Assembly: GCF_002157875.1 (NCBI RefSeq)
Contig: NZ_CP021376.1
Span: 1,791,501 to 1,855,500, forward strand
Length of the DNA: 64,000 nt
Direction of reading: 5' to 3'
Source of the DNA: Oceanisphaera avium
GTDB lineage: Bacteria > Pseudomonadota > Gammaproteobacteria > Enterobacterales > Aeromonadaceae
This document shows, piece by piece, positions 20,373 to 30,190 of the stretch (its first letter is position 1; the number at the start of each line of letters is the position of its first letter). A program made the position numbers and the translations under genes. The notes beneath the pieces were generated by a model that was not told the origin of the DNA, made no database searches, and worked only from the letters and a program-made list of their open reading frames with translations.

Positions 20373-20403
20373 GCCGCCAAATGAGCCTCATTTGGCGGCT
20401 TTA
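20373..20403 (+). terminator. Terminator between fdnI and fdhE
   Basis: A 12-bp stem GCCGCCAAATGA / TCATTTGGCGGC with a 3-base loop and a short T run. It may only partly stop transcription into fdhE-selA-selB. Confidence 0.8.
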
Positions 20404-20453
20404 TAATAAGCGCGCCTAGCTTGCTTATCAGCAGACTCACTCAAGGAGTGCCC

Positions 20454-21380
20454 ATGCAGCGAATTCTGACTCGTGGCGAAATAGAAACACTGGATCGTAC
20501 CAGCATAGTTCGCCTGATATTACCTCTACCCACTACCTTCGGTATTAGAGCCGAGCGGTTGCGCTCGCTTGCGCCAGATAACCCTATTGGCGATTATTTA
20601 TTATTAATTGCCGCGCTCGCCGCGGCTCAACAAAGTGTCTATGAAAAAGCGCCTCCCCTAGCTGAGCTTGATGAACTGCAATTAGCCCAAGCCCAAGCGC
20701 ACGGCATGCCGCCCTTTAGCGCCCGCAGTTTTCATAGAGAGCCACAATGGCGTGCTCACTTAGAGGCTATAGGGCAATTACTGCTAGCTGATACGTCACT
20801 GAGCGCGCCCATTCATACCTTGCTTAATGAGCTGCTCAGCGAGCTTAAACAAGCGCCAGAGCAGATTGAGCGCCAAGCCGATGCCTTGCTTAGCCACGAT
20901 ATTGAGCACATAGATGCCGCGCGCGCGCCTTTTATTATGGCAGCCTTGCAAGTGTATTGGAGCCAACTGGTCTTAACGCTTGAGAGTAAGCAAGTGCCCG
21001 CCAATACGCCCTTTGGACTTTGCCCTTGCTGTGGCAGCCAGCCAGTGTCGAGTAGCGTGATGCTCGGCGGCCCAAAAGAACAAATTCGCTACGCCACTTG
21101 CTCCTTGTGTGCAAGTCAGTGGCATATTGTGCGTGTAACTTGTACCCACTGCGAAGATACCCAACAGGTGGCTTATCATACGCTGGAAGCCGACGCGGGC
21201 ATTAAAGCCGAGTCGTGCGGACACTGCCAACAGTATCGAAAGATTTTTTACCTCGATAAAGAACAACATGCCGAGCCTTTTGCCGATGATTTGGCCAGCT
21301 TGCCCCTGGATATTTTAATGGGCGAGGAACAATTTTATCGTGCTAATAATAATCCTTATTTATGGCAGTTAGCACAGTGA
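20454..21380 (+). CDS. fdhE: Formate dehydrogenase accessory protein FdhE
   Basis: Cytoplasmic maturation factor needed for activity of Tat-exported formate dehydrogenases; it binds the catalytic subunit before export. At 308 aa it matches E. coli FdhE (309 aa). Its rubredoxin-like cysteine motifs are all present: CPCCGSQPV, CSLCASQW, CTHCED and CGHCQQY. The ATG at 20454 has AAGGAG six bases upstream, and the longer frame would add an unlikely N-terminus. The last 19 bp overlap selA, so FDH maturation and selenocysteine synthesis are coupled here. Confidence 0.95.
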   Translation: MQRILTRGEIETLDRTSIVRLILPLPTTFGIRAERLRSLAPDNPIGDYLLLIAALAAAQQSVYEKAPPLAELDELQLAQAQAHGMPPFSARSFHREPQWRAHLEAIGQLLLADTSLSAPIHTLLNELLSELKQAPEQIERQADALLSHDIEHIDAARAPFIMAALQVYWSQLVLTLESKQVPANTPFGLCPCCGSQPVSSSVMLGGPKEQIRYATCSLCASQWHIVRVTCTHCEDTQQVAYHTLEADAGIKAESCGHCQQYRKIFYLDKEQHAEPFADDLASLPLDILMGEEQFYRANNNPYLWQLAQ

Positions 21381-22807
21381 ATATCTCTCCCACTGCGTTA
21401 AATCAGCCCTTAGCACAACCGTCCGACTTGCCAGCGCTCGATAAGGTGCTTCATAGCCAAGCACTGGCGGGCGCACTAGAGCAATATGGCTTAAGCTTGG
21501 TCACCCAGCAGCTACGTTTATTACTGGCGAAGCTTCGCCACCAAGCATTACAGCAAACACTGAGCATAAATGAGGTGGCAGTGGCCGCGATTGCTAAGCA
21601 GTTATTAAGCCAGCTTCAGCAATTAACAGCGTCTAAATTAAAAACAGTGATTAACTTAACCGGCACTGTATTACATACCAATTTAGGGCGCGCTTTATTA
21701 CCCGAGTCCACCGTAGCAGCGATTAGCCAAGTGCTTAGAGAGCCCACTAATTTGGAGTTTGACTTAGTCAGCGGTAAGCGAGGAGATCGCGACAGCCTCA
21801 TTGAAGACTTAATTTGCGAGCTCACCGGGGCCGAAGCCGCCACTGTGGTTAATAATAATGCCGCCGCTGTATTACTGATGCTTAACGCCTTAGCCAATCA
21901 CAAGCAAGTGATTGTCTCTCGTGGTGAGTTAGTGGAAATTGGCGGCTCGTTTCGTATTCCCGATATTATGAGCAGTGCCGGCAGCACCTTAGTTGAAGTC
22001 GGCACTACCAACCGCACTCATTATGCAGATTATGAGCGCGCTATCGGTGAGCACACCGCCATGCTGATGAAAGTGCACTGTAGCAATTATGCCGTGGTGG
22101 GTTTTACTAAGGAAACCCCCCTCACCGAGCTAGTGGCATTAGGAGAGCACTATCAACTACCCGTCACCGTTGATTTAGGGAGCGGGACTTTGGTCGACTT
22201 AAGCCAATGGGGTTTACCTCATGAGCCCACCGTTAAAGAAACCCTAGCGGCGGGTGCCGATTTAGTCACCTTTAGTGGCGATAAATTGTTAGGGGGACCG
22301 CAGGCGGGATTTATTGTGGGGCGTAAGGCGCTGATTGAGGCGATTAAGAAACATCCCCTTAAGCGCGCATTAAGAGTGGGCAAGCTCACTATGGCGGCAC
22401 TAGAGTCGGTGTTAGCGCTCTATCGCAGCCCAGAGTTGCTTCCCCAGCGACTCACCACCTTACACTTACTGACTCGCAGTGCGCCCGATATTCAAGCTCA
22501 AGCCCAGACGTTGCAACCTGATTTACAGCACTACTTAGGCGAACAGTATCGCGTACACTGCCAAGCCATGTTCAGCCAAATAGGCAGCGGCGCTATGCCC
22601 ATAGAATCGCTGCCAAGCTTTGGCTTAGTGATTGAGTATGTAGGTAAAAAATCAAGCCAAATTATGCAGCTAGAGCGCCAGTTTCGCAGTCAAACGCCCC
22701 CCCTTATTGGGCGCATTCATAAAGATGCTCTCTATTTAGATTGTCGCTGCTTAACGCCTACTCAAGCGGATTTATTACAAGCAACTTGGAGCCAAACCTC
22801 ACTATGA
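21362..22807 (+). CDS. selA: L-seryl-tRNA(Sec) selenium transferase
   Basis: PLP enzyme that converts seryl-tRNA(Sec) to selenocysteinyl-tRNA(Sec) using selenophosphate. 481 aa (E. coli 463). Visible motifs: [38 protein letters not shown] and the PLP lysine K308 in [13 protein letters not shown]. It starts inside fdhE and its stop overlaps the selB start (ATGA), so fdhE-selA-selB form a tightly coupled operon. selD, which supplies selenophosphate, is not in the window and must be elsewhere. Confidence 0.97.
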   Translation: MAVSTVNISPTALNQPLAQPSDLPALDKVLHSQALAGALEQYGLSLVTQQLRLLLAKLRHQALQQTLSINEVAVAAIAKQLLSQLQQLTASKLKTVINLTGTVLHTNLGRALLPESTVAAISQVLREPTNLEFDLVSGKRGDRDSLIEDLICELTGAEAATVVNNNAAAVLLMLNALANHKQVIVSRGELVEIGGSFRIPDIMSSAGSTLVEVGTTNRTHYADYERAIGEHTAMLMKVHCSNYAVVGFTKETPLTELVALGEHYQLPVTVDLGSGTLVDLSQWGLPHEPTVKETLAAGADLVTFSGDKLLGGPQAGFIVGRKALIEAIKKHPLKRALRVGKLTMAALESVLALYRSPELLPQRLTTLHLLTRSAPDIQAQAQTLQPDLQHYLGEQYRVHCQAMFSQIGSGAMPIESLPSFGLVIEYVGKKSSQIMQLERQFRSQTPPLIGRIHKDALYLDCRCLTPTQADLLQATWSQTSL

Positions 22808-24705
22808 TTATTGGCACGGCCGGCCACATTGACCATGGAAAAACGGCGCTAATACGCGCGCTTACGGGTATTAATACCGACCGTTTAAAAGATGAACAGC
22901 AAAGAGGCATGACGCTGAGTTTAGGTTACGCCTATCAGCCATTAGCCAATCAGACGATGCTAGGTTTTGTGGATGTACCCGGCCACGAAGGACTGATCCA
23001 TACCATGGTCGCCGGCGCCAGTGGCATTGATTTTGCGCTATTAGTGGTGGCTGCAGACGATGGCATTATGCCGCAAACCCGCGAGCACTTAGCGGTGTTA
23101 TCGTTACTGGGCCTTACTCAAGGCGCGGTCGTTATCACCAAGCAAGACCAAGCCCAGCCCGAGCAACTGCTGAGCACTCAGCGCCAATTAACGCAAATAC
23201 TTGCCACTACCTTTTTAGCCAGTGCACCGGTATTTATCGTGGACAGTTTATCCGGAGCAGGGATCCCCGCCTTGCGTGAGTATTTACACCACTTAGCCAC
23301 TCATCAGCCTAAGGCGGCAGAGTCTGGCTTATTTCGCCTCGCCATCGATCGTTCTTTCACCTTAGCCGGTCAAGGTACAGTAGTAACGGGTACCGTACAC
23401 AGTGGCGCTTTTTTGCTTAATGAAGCGCGCGCTAAGCTGCGCTTAATGCCGGCTAATACTCAGGTGCGAATACGCAGCATTCATGCGCAAAATCAGCCAA
23501 GCAACATGGCCTTAGCCGGACAGCGTTGTGCCCTTAATATTGCAAATATTGCCAAAGACGCCATTCACCGTGGCGATTGGCTCGCCGATGAGCGCTGCTT
23601 TGTGCCCTCGTTACGCATGGATGTAGAGCTGCAACTGACACACCTCACGCCAGTGATAACCGCCTGGACGCCCGTGCATGTGCATATAGGCGCAGATCAT
23701 GTAATGGCGCACTTAGTGCCGCTTAGCCAAGACAAACTGGCGGCTAATGAGCGAGCCATAGCGCAATTAGTTTTTGAGCATAAGCAATGCGCCATGCCAG
23801 GTGACCGCTTTATTATTCGTAATGCGCACGCCAAGCAAACCCTAGGCGGGGGTCGAGTATTAGATGCTAATGCCCCCGACCGTAAAAGACGCAGCCCCGC
23901 CCGCTTAGCCTGGCTTAGCGCTATTAATCATTATTTAGATACCCAAGAGCTAGCTCCACTCCTTAGCCAAGCTCGTTACGGTATTGATGCCGCATTTTTA
24001 CAGCGTTTAACGAATACTGAACTTCACCAGCTATCTCTGCCCGCTCACGCCTTGTGGGTGGAGACCAAGCGAGGACGCGTGCTCATTGATAAAAGTTGTT
24101 GGCACGAGGTATGTAAACAAATTGAACACCGCCTTGCCCAAGCGCATTTACGCTATCCAGATGAGCCAGGTATAGGGGCGGATAGATTAAGACGCATGAC
24201 AGATCCCGCGCAGCCACTCGCACTATGGCACAGTGCGCTAGCGGCCTTGTTACACAGTGAGCGCTTAATGCTCACCGGCGCTTGGTATCATCTGCCCGAG
24301 CACAGCGTGAGTTTAAGTGAGTCTGAACAGCAATTAGCCCAGCACATTTTAGAGCTCGCCTATCAAGGGCAATACGACCCGCCTTGGGTACGAGACTTAG
24401 CGCGCTTATTAGCACTCCCTGAGCAAGATATTCGCCACTTAGCCCGAAAGCTGGTGCAACAAGGTTTGTTGTATCAGGTGCAACCCGACTTGCTCTACCA
24501 TCATCACCATATTAATGAGCTCGCCACCTTGCTGTTAGCTTACCCAAGAGATCGCGGGGTGCGGGCGGCAGAATTTAGAGATCAATTAGACTTAGGTCGT
24601 AAGCGAACCTTACAAATTCTTGAGTTTTTTCAACGGATTGGCTTTAGCCGACGCTTACAAGACCGACATGTGATCCGCCCCGATAATCAGCTATTTACAA
24701 GTTAA
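22804..24705 (+). CDS. selB: Selenocysteine-specific elongation factor SelB
   Basis: GTPase that carries Sec-tRNA(Sec) to the ribosome and binds the SECIS hairpin. The 633 aa (E. coli 614) begin with [14 protein letters not shown] (G1, residues 7-14) and continue with DVPGHE (G3) and TKQDQ (G4 region). EF-Tu-like domains II and III follow, then C-terminal winged helices for SECIS recognition (about 370-633), ending in a [16 protein letters not shown] helix-turn-helix-like segment. The ATG overlaps the selA TGA; a longer upstream frame is out of keeping with the conserved N-terminus. selC lies 46 bp downstream. Confidence 0.97.
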   Translation: MIIGTAGHIDHGKTALIRALTGINTDRLKDEQQRGMTLSLGYAYQPLANQTMLGFVDVPGHEGLIHTMVAGASGIDFALLVVAADDGIMPQTREHLAVLSLLGLTQGAVVITKQDQAQPEQLLSTQRQLTQILATTFLASAPVFIVDSLSGAGIPALREYLHHLATHQPKAAESGLFRLAIDRSFTLAGQGTVVTGTVHSGAFLLNEARAKLRLMPANTQVRIRSIHAQNQPSNMALAGQRCALNIANIAKDAIHRGDWLADERCFVPSLRMDVELQLTHLTPVITAWTPVHVHIGADHVMAHLVPLSQDKLAANERAIAQLVFEHKQCAMPGDRFIIRNAHAKQTLGGGRVLDANAPDRKRRSPARLAWLSAINHYLDTQELAPLLSQARYGIDAAFLQRLTNTELHQLSLPAHALWVETKRGRVLIDKSCWHEVCKQIEHRLAQAHLRYPDEPGIGADRLRRMTDPAQPLALWHSALAALLHSERLMLTGAWYHLPEHSVSLSESEQQLAQHILELAYQGQYDPPWVRDLARLLALPEQDIRHLARKLVQQGLLYQVQPDLLYHHHHINELATLLLAYPRDRGVRAAEFRDQLDLGRKRTLQILEFFQRIGFSRRLQDRHVIRPDNQLFTS

Positions 24706-24751
24706 CATGATGTTGGCATTGTAAAGAGAGAGTGCTGAGAGAGCTTAAAAA

Positions 24752-24847
24752 GGAAAGTAATCGTATCCGGTGGTGCGGCTGGGCTTCAAACCCAGTTGGG
24801 GGTGTTAGACACTCCTAGGTAGGTTCGACTCCTACTACTTTCCGCCA
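24752..24847 (+). tRNA. selC: tRNA-Sec(UCA)
   Basis: A 96-nt tRNA including the encoded CCA. It has the 8-bp acceptor stem typical of bacterial tRNA-Sec (GGAAAGTA / TACTTTCC), a long variable arm (GGGGGTGTTAGACACTCC), anticodon TCA at 24786-24788 in the loop CTTCAAA, and discriminator G. It closely follows the E. coli selC pattern. It decodes the UGA at 16274-16276. Confidence 0.97.
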
Positions 24848-24908
24848 TCAGCTCAGCAAGTTAATCGCCGCAATATCATTAAGTGCTTTAGCCACATAGG
24901 AATAAATA

Positions 24909-25691
24909 ATGGACGAGGCTAATTGGGAGGAGTTGGCGCCCAGCCAAAGTGTTCGCACCCTATCTGGTACCCACTATCGGCTTGCGACCGAAGTTCCTTT
25001 AGCCATTACCCTCAATGGGGTTAATCATGCAGTAATGATGGTGAGTCCTTACCAGCTAGAAGCCTTTATTATCGGCTTTTTACTTACCGAGGGCATCATT
25101 GAGCATCATAGAGACATTCACGACTTCGATTTTATCCGCCAAGATAACGCCATTATCGCCGACGTTACCTTAGCTAACCGCCGCCACCAACCTTGGCTTG
25201 CTCAAAAGCGCAATTTAGCAGGGCGTACCGGTTGTGGTATCTGCGGCATTGAATCACTAGCGGCAGCCCTGCCCATGTTATCGCCTTTGCCAAGCAGCCC
25301 CTTACCCGATACCCAGCTATTACTCGGGTTACGAGAGCAACTGCCCAAGTGGCAACGTTTAAATCAACAGTGTGGCGCACTGCATGCGGCTTTTTTTATT
25401 GATAGCGCCGGACAGATCCAACACGCCAGTGAAGATGTGGGACGCCATAATGCCCTAGATAAACTATTAGGCTGGCAGCAAAAAGCGCAGCCGCACCCAG
25501 GCTTAATCTTGGTCACTAGCCGCTGTAGCATAGAATTGATTTTTAAGATGGTACGCAGTAATAATCCGACTTTGCTCACACTCAGTGCGCCTACCCAATT
25601 AGCGGTAGAGCAAGCTCGGCGCTATCGGCTCAACTTAATACACTTGCCTTATCAGCAGCCACCGCGCGTGTATGCCCCTCTCGACCAATAA
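24909..25691 (+). CDS. fdhD: FdhD sulfurtransferase for formate dehydrogenase
   Basis: Transfers sulfur from IscS to the molybdenum cofactor of formate dehydrogenase, a sulfuration needed for activity. The 260 aa include GRTGCGICG with the two working cysteines C109 and C112 (E. coli C121 and C124), EAFIIGFLLTEGII, and SEDVGRHNALDKLLG for nucleotide/cofactor binding. The gene is the last FDH-specific gene of the block, 61 bp after selC on the same strand, preceded by AGGA with a somewhat long spacing. Confidence 0.95.
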   Translation: MDEANWEELAPSQSVRTLSGTHYRLATEVPLAITLNGVNHAVMMVSPYQLEAFIIGFLLTEGIIEHHRDIHDFDFIRQDNAIIADVTLANRRHQPWLAQKRNLAGRTGCGICGIESLAAALPMLSPLPSSPLPDTQLLLGLREQLPKWQRLNQQCGALHAAFFIDSAGQIQHASEDVGRHNALDKLLGWQQKAQPHPGLILVTSRCSIELIFKMVRSNNPTLLTLSAPTQLAVEQARRYRLNLIHLPYQQPPRVYAPLDQ

Positions 25692-25735
25692 CTGGCTGCT
25701 TTAGCCATAAACGGCGTTTTCTATAAGGAATTATC

Positions 25736-26878
25736 GTGGAGATTTATTTAGTCGGTGGTGCAGTGCGCGATGCCTTATTAGGGCTGCCCGTTTATGACAA
25801 AGACTATGTGGTAGTAGGCGCGCATCCTGAGCAATTATTAGCTTTGGGCTATCAGCAGGTGGGAAATGATTTCCCTGTCTTTTTGCATCCTACTACTAAA
25901 GCTGAGTATGCACTGGCGCGCACTGAGCGCAAAGCCGGCCAAGGTTATACCGGTTTTATTTGCGATTTTGGGCCTGATATCACCTTAGAAGAAGACTTGA
26001 GCCGACGTGATCTCACTATTAATGCCATGGCTCAAGATGAAGCCGGCCATCTCTACGACCCTTACGGTGGCCAAATAGATCTTCAGGCACGCACTTTACG
26101 CCATATCTCTGATGCTTTTTGTGAAGACCCACTGCGGGTAGTAAGGGTAGCTCGCTTTGCTGCGCGGTTTGCGCCGCTTGGTTTTAATATCGCTAACAGC
26201 ACCCTTGAGCTTATGCGCCGCATTGCTCATAGTCAGGAATTAACTACCCTTACGCCCGAGCGGGTATGGCAAGAAACCGAAAAGGCACTCGCATGTACCG
26301 AGCCGCAAGTGTTCTTTGAAGCTTTGTTAGCCTGTGATGGCTTAACCGCGCTCTTTCCAGAATTAGCTAATTTATTAGCGACTCAAGAAAAAAATCACAG
26401 CCTAGCCGCCCTTTGGCAATGCGCACAGCTTAGCGAGGATATTGCTTGTCGCTTTGCGAGCTTAGTATTGCATCTGGATGAAGCGCGTATCACCACCCTG
26501 TGTGAGCGCAACAAGGTGCCGACTGAGCACAAACAGTTGGCGCTTTTAGCCAGCCGTTGGCATGGTGCCCTGCATGCACTGCGTGAGCCCACACTGGCTC
26601 AGGCCGACACCATATTGGCCTTATTCCAAGAAACTGACAGCTGGCGGCGGCCAACACGTTTTGAAAAACTACTGTGCTGCGCCCACGCCGATTGGCAAGC
26701 AAGCGCGCCTAGTACGCCTTACCCACAAAGAGCGCAGTTATGGCACTGGTTTACCCAATTGCAAACCATTAACGCCGCTCCTTTTGTGGCACAAGGTGTT
26801 AGTGGCTCCGCCATTGGTGAGGCCATTAAACACGCCCGCCTAGCCCAGTTACAAAGCTGGTTAACCGAAGAGGAATAA
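25736..26878 (+). CDS. cca: CCA tRNA nucleotidyltransferase with degenerate HD domain
   Basis: Adds or repairs the 3'-CCA end of tRNAs. The nucleotidyltransferase head is intact: VGGAVRDALLG, metal ligands D21 and D23, RRDLTINAMA and PERVWQETE. E. coli Cca has 412 aa and an HD phosphohydrolase domain with CHDLGKG and HHGHG. Here the protein has 380 aa and the corresponding stretch reads VLHLDEAR, the second histidine motif is missing, and EFHD has become SRWHG. The 2',3'-cyclic phosphodiesterase and phosphatase activities are therefore probably lost. Start is GTG with AAGGAA upstream; the N-terminus lines up with E. coli MKIYLVGGAV. Confidence 0.94.
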   Translation: MEIYLVGGAVRDALLGLPVYDKDYVVVGAHPEQLLALGYQQVGNDFPVFLHPTTKAEYALARTERKAGQGYTGFICDFGPDITLEEDLSRRDLTINAMAQDEAGHLYDPYGGQIDLQARTLRHISDAFCEDPLRVVRVARFAARFAPLGFNIANSTLELMRRIAHSQELTTLTPERVWQETEKALACTEPQVFFEALLACDGLTALFPELANLLATQEKNHSLAALWQCAQLSEDIACRFASLVLHLDEARITTLCERNKVPTEHKQLALLASRWHGALHALREPTLAQADTILALFQETDSWRRPTRFEKLLCCAHADWQASAPSTPYPQRAQLWHWFTQLQTINAAPFVAQGVSGSAIGEAIKHARLAQLQSWLTEEE

Positions 26879-27045
26879 AAATTTACTGAGCCGAGCTAAA
26901 AGTAGCTAAACACTCAGTAAAGCCTTGGATTTAAGCCAATAAAATCGCGTGTCTTTTCAGCTGATTATTCTCATTGCCCATCATGGCACCATAATCCAAA
27001 CAGATGAGAATTTAATGACCATGCACTACAAGGCGTTACTGCTGC

Positions 27046-27402
27046 TTATACTTTGCGAGTTCTTAAAATCTCCACACCCACGCCTTGGGCATTGACTATC
27101 GCATTAGGCTTAGTGAGGCGTACTTTTACAAACTGTACAGCAAAGCGCGCAAATATCAGCTCGGCGACACGCTCGGCCATAGTTTCAAGTAATTCAAACT
27201 GATGAGCAGCAACAAACTCAGTCACCACTTGGGACAAAGTGGCATAATCCAGCGCCTTGTTAATGTCATCTTCTTTAGCAGCAGGCGCGGTGTTAAACCC
27301 CATCTCTAGGTCAAAACGCAGCTTTTGTTTAATGTCCTTTTCCCAGTCATAAACGCCGATTGTGGTCAGCACTTCTAGACCTTCTACAAACACTTTATCC
27401 AT
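27046..27402 (-). CDS. folB: Dihydroneopterin aldolase
   Basis: Folate pathway enzyme that cleaves or epimerises dihydroneopterin. The 118 aa match E. coli FolB in length and motif: MDKVFVEGLEVLTTIGVYDWEK at the N-terminus, the LDYATLSQ stretch, LLETMAERVAE with the conserved Glu, and VRLTKPNAI with the conserved Lys. Divergent from plsY across 123 bp, the usual arrangement in gammaproteobacteria. Confidence 0.95.
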   Translation of the reverse strand: MDKVFVEGLEVLTTIGVYDWEKDIKQKLRFDLEMGFNTAPAAKEDDINKALDYATLSQVVTEFVAAHQFELLETMAERVAELIFARFAVQFVKVRLTKPNAIVNAQGVGVEILRTRKV

Positions 27403-27525
27403 CGTCTCAATCTTCTGTTAAGCTGAACTACATTAGGATCGAGCTAAAGATAAACGATTTTTTGCTTATTTTTAACTCGGTTTAAGCGTGCATAATAACG
27501 GATTGAACCCGAGGTATAAACCGCG

Positions 27526-28143
27526 ATGACGGCCCTCATCTTTTTTATGATAGTACTTGCCTACTTGGGGGGTTCCATCTCCAGTGCCGTGCTGATCTCG
27601 CGCCTTTATGGCTTGCCAGATCCTCGTAGTCATGGCTCGGGTAACCCAGGCGCCACCAATGTATTGCGCACAGGCCATCGTAGCGCTGCGGTGTGGGTAT
27701 TATTACTGGATATGATGAAAGGCACTTTGCCGGTATATATGGCGTGGTATTTAAATATCGGCCCGCTCTATTTAGCTTTTATTGGCATGGCGGCCTGCTT
27801 AGGCCATATGTTTCCGCTATTCTTTCACTTTAAAGGCGGCAAGGCCGTAGCCACTGCCCTTGGCACTATGTTGCCCCTAGGCATGGACATGGCAGCCTTG
27901 ATGGTGCTGACTTGGCTAATTTGTTTAGGCTTGTTTGGCTACTCCTCTTTAGCCTCATTACTGACTGCATTAGTGGCGCCTTTGTATGTGTATTTTATCA
28001 AGCCTGAATACACGCTCTCGGTGGCACTCTTGTCTTGTTTAATTATTTTGCGCCATCACGCCAATATTACGCGCCTTTACCATAAGCAAGAAACGCCCAT
28101 TATCGATAGGTCAAAGCGTGAAGATAAAAGCAGTAAAGAGTAA
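27526..28143 (+). CDS. plsY: Acyl-phosphate:glycerol-3-phosphate acyltransferase PlsY
   Basis: Inner membrane enzyme that acylates glycerol 3-phosphate from acyl-phosphate, the first step of phospholipid synthesis. 205 aa with about five membrane segments. The three PlsY signatures are visible: [24 protein letters not shown] and [14 protein letters not shown]. It faces tsaD tail-to-tail (86 bp between them), with no strong terminator seen in the gap. Confidence 0.95.
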   Translation: MTALIFFMIVLAYLGGSISSAVLISRLYGLPDPRSHGSGNPGATNVLRTGHRSAAVWVLLLDMMKGTLPVYMAWYLNIGPLYLAFIGMAACLGHMFPLFFHFKGGKAVATALGTMLPLGMDMAALMVLTWLICLGLFGYSSLASLLTALVAPLYVYFIKPEYTLSVALLSCLIILRHHANITRLYHKQETPIIDRSKREDKSSKE

Positions 28144-28229
28144 TTAGGTGAGGAGCAACAGAACGACATCCCTAGCAACACCGTCCTTGGTGTAGCTTAG
28201 CACCCTTCCCACTTTCCTCTTCACTGCCC

Positions 28230-29267
28230 TTAATCTACCGCCGTTAACTCATCGAGTGGCCAGCGTGGCCGCGCGCGCACCGCGAGCGGCTCAACGTCAC
28301 CGGCTTTTAAGCGCTGTAAGCCGGCAAAGGCGATCATGGCACCATTGTCGGTGCAATACTCATTACGCGGGTAAAACGCCTCACCCTTTAAACTGGCCAT
28401 TAATTCACTCAGTTGCGCTCGCAACGACACATTGGCACTCACGCCGCCCGCGACCACTAAGCGATTTAGCCCCGTGTGCAATAACGCCCGTTTACACTTA
28501 ATGGCCAAGGTATCGACTACCGCTTGCTGAAAGGCATGAGCGATATCGGCGCGGGTTTGTTCATCAACTGGGCCATTAGCGGCAAGTTTGGTTTCGTTGG
28601 CAATGGCAGTCGCGGTGGCGGTTTTTAAGCCGGAGAAGCTAAAATCAAGGCCGGGTTTATCCGTCATGGGACGCGGAAACTTAAATCGATTAGCCTCACC
28701 CTGTTCGGCTAACTTGGCTAGTCTTGGGCCGCCTGGATAATCTAGGCCCATTAATTTGGCCGTTTTATCAAAGGCTTCACCAGCGGCATCGTCTACCGAC
28801 TCGCCCAATATTTCATAGCGGCCAATGCCATCCACCCGCACCAAAAGCGTATGACCACCGGATACTAATAGCGCCACAAAAGGAAACGCCGGCGCCCGCT
28901 CTTCTAACATAGGCGCTAGTAAGTGGCCTTCCATATGATGCACAGCGACCGCAGGCTTATCCCAAGCAAAGGCAAGGCTGCGCCCTATGGTGGCGCCCAC
29001 TAATAGCGCGCCCATTAAGCCAGGGCCTGCAGTAAAGGCCACGCCGTCAATGTCGTCTTTAGTACAGCCTGCTTCGCGCAGGGCGGCGTCAATTAAGGGA
29101 ATGGTTTTGCGAATATGGTCGCGACTGGCCAGCTCGGGTACCACGCCGCCATAATCCGCATGTAAGGCCACTTGGCTGTAGAGTTGGTGAGCCATAATGC
29201 CAAGCTGTTCATCATAAATGGCAATGCCAGTTTCATCACAGGAAGTTTCTATACCTAATACACGCAT
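28230..29267 (-). CDS. tsaD: tRNA N6-threonylcarbamoyladenosine synthase TsaD
   Basis: Transfers threonylcarbamoyl to A37 of ANN-decoding tRNAs, together with TsaB and TsaE. The 345 aa match the E. coli length (337). Visible: [14 protein letters not shown] at the N-terminus, the metal-binding H111 and H115 in [11 protein letters not shown], and [11 protein letters not shown]. It lies divergently from rpsU, as in most gammaproteobacteria. Confidence 0.97.
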   Translation of the reverse strand: MRVLGIETSCDETGIAIYDEQLGIMAHQLYSQVALHADYGGVVPELASRDHIRKTIPLIDAALREAGCTKDDIDGVAFTAGPGLMGALLVGATIGRSLAFAWDKPAVAVHHMEGHLLAPMLEERAPAFPFVALLVSGGHTLLVRVDGIGRYEILGESVDDAAGEAFDKTAKLMGLDYPGGPRLAKLAEQGEANRFKFPRPMTDKPGLDFSFSGLKTATATAIANETKLAANGPVDEQTRADIAHAFQQAVVDTLAIKCKRALLHTGLNRLVVAGGVSANVSLRAQLSELMASLKGEAFYPRNEYCTDNGAMIAFAGLQRLKAGDVEPLAVRARPRWPLDELTAVD

Positions 29268-29397
29268 GGGGTCTTATCGCTGGACTATTGAACAAGAGGG
29301 GCTTATGTTACACTTCTAGTGGTTTTTTAACCAGCGGAGTGCCTTCGGACTTTACTTTAGGTAAGGCTTCGGAGTAGAATTTCGCACCATTTTATAG

Positions 29398-29658
<261 letters not shown>

Positions 29659-29672
29659 GATTTTTTGATCTT

Positions 29673-30116
29673 ATGTCCTTAAAAGACCAATTGTCTGAAC
29701 AGCAAAAGTTAGCTATGCGTGCCAAAGATAAGGCGCGCCTTAGTACTTTGAGAATGCTGCTGGCAGAGATCAATCAAAAAGAGCTAGACAGCCGCGAAAC
29801 CTTGAACGATGACGATGTCATCACCATAGTTACCAAAATGGTAAAACAGCGCAAAGACGCCGCCACTCAATATGAGCAAGCGGGCCGTCAAGAATTAGCT
29901 GATGGTGAGCTTCAAGAGATCGTGGTGCTGCAGGAATTCCTGCCGCAACCGCTAAGCGCAGACGAACTGGAAACTTTGCTTAATAATGCCATCGCCGACA
30001 CTGGCGCTACCGGTATGCAAGATATGGGCAAAGTGATGGCGGCATTAAAACCGCATACCCAGGGGCGTGCAGATATGGGTAAGGTGAGCGCGAGCATTAA
30101 AGCTAAACTAGCTTAA
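29673..30116 (+). CDS. GatB/YqeY domain protein
   Basis: Cytoplasmic protein of 147 aa of the YqeY family, related to the C-terminal tRNA-binding helical domain of GatB. Clear family marks: LKDQLSEQQKLAMRAKDKAR, STLRMLLAEINQKE and the C-terminal GRADMGKVSASIKAKL. It sits between rpsU and dnaG as in Vibrio and Shewanella relatives; E. coli lacks it. The precise role is unknown. Confidence 0.92.
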   Translation: MSLKDQLSEQQKLAMRAKDKARLSTLRMLLAEINQKELDSRETLNDDDVITIVTKMVKQRKDAATQYEQAGRQELADGELQEIVVLQEFLPQPLSADELETLLNNAIADTGATGMQDMGKVMAALKPHTQGRADMGKVSASIKAKLA

Positions 30117-30141
30117 GGTTTACGCATTATCTTTCCAACGG

Positions 30142-30177
30142 GCCGTGCCTCTTCGTGATGCACGGCTTTGTTTTTTT
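30142..30177 (+). terminator. Terminator between yqeY and dnaG
   Basis: The stem GCCGTGC / GCACGGC with an 11-base loop and a TTTGTTTTTTT tract, 14 bp before dnaG. E. coli has a regulatory terminator at the same point between rpsU and dnaG that keeps primase low. Confidence 0.85.
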
Positions 30178-30190
30178 ATACCGGTGAATA

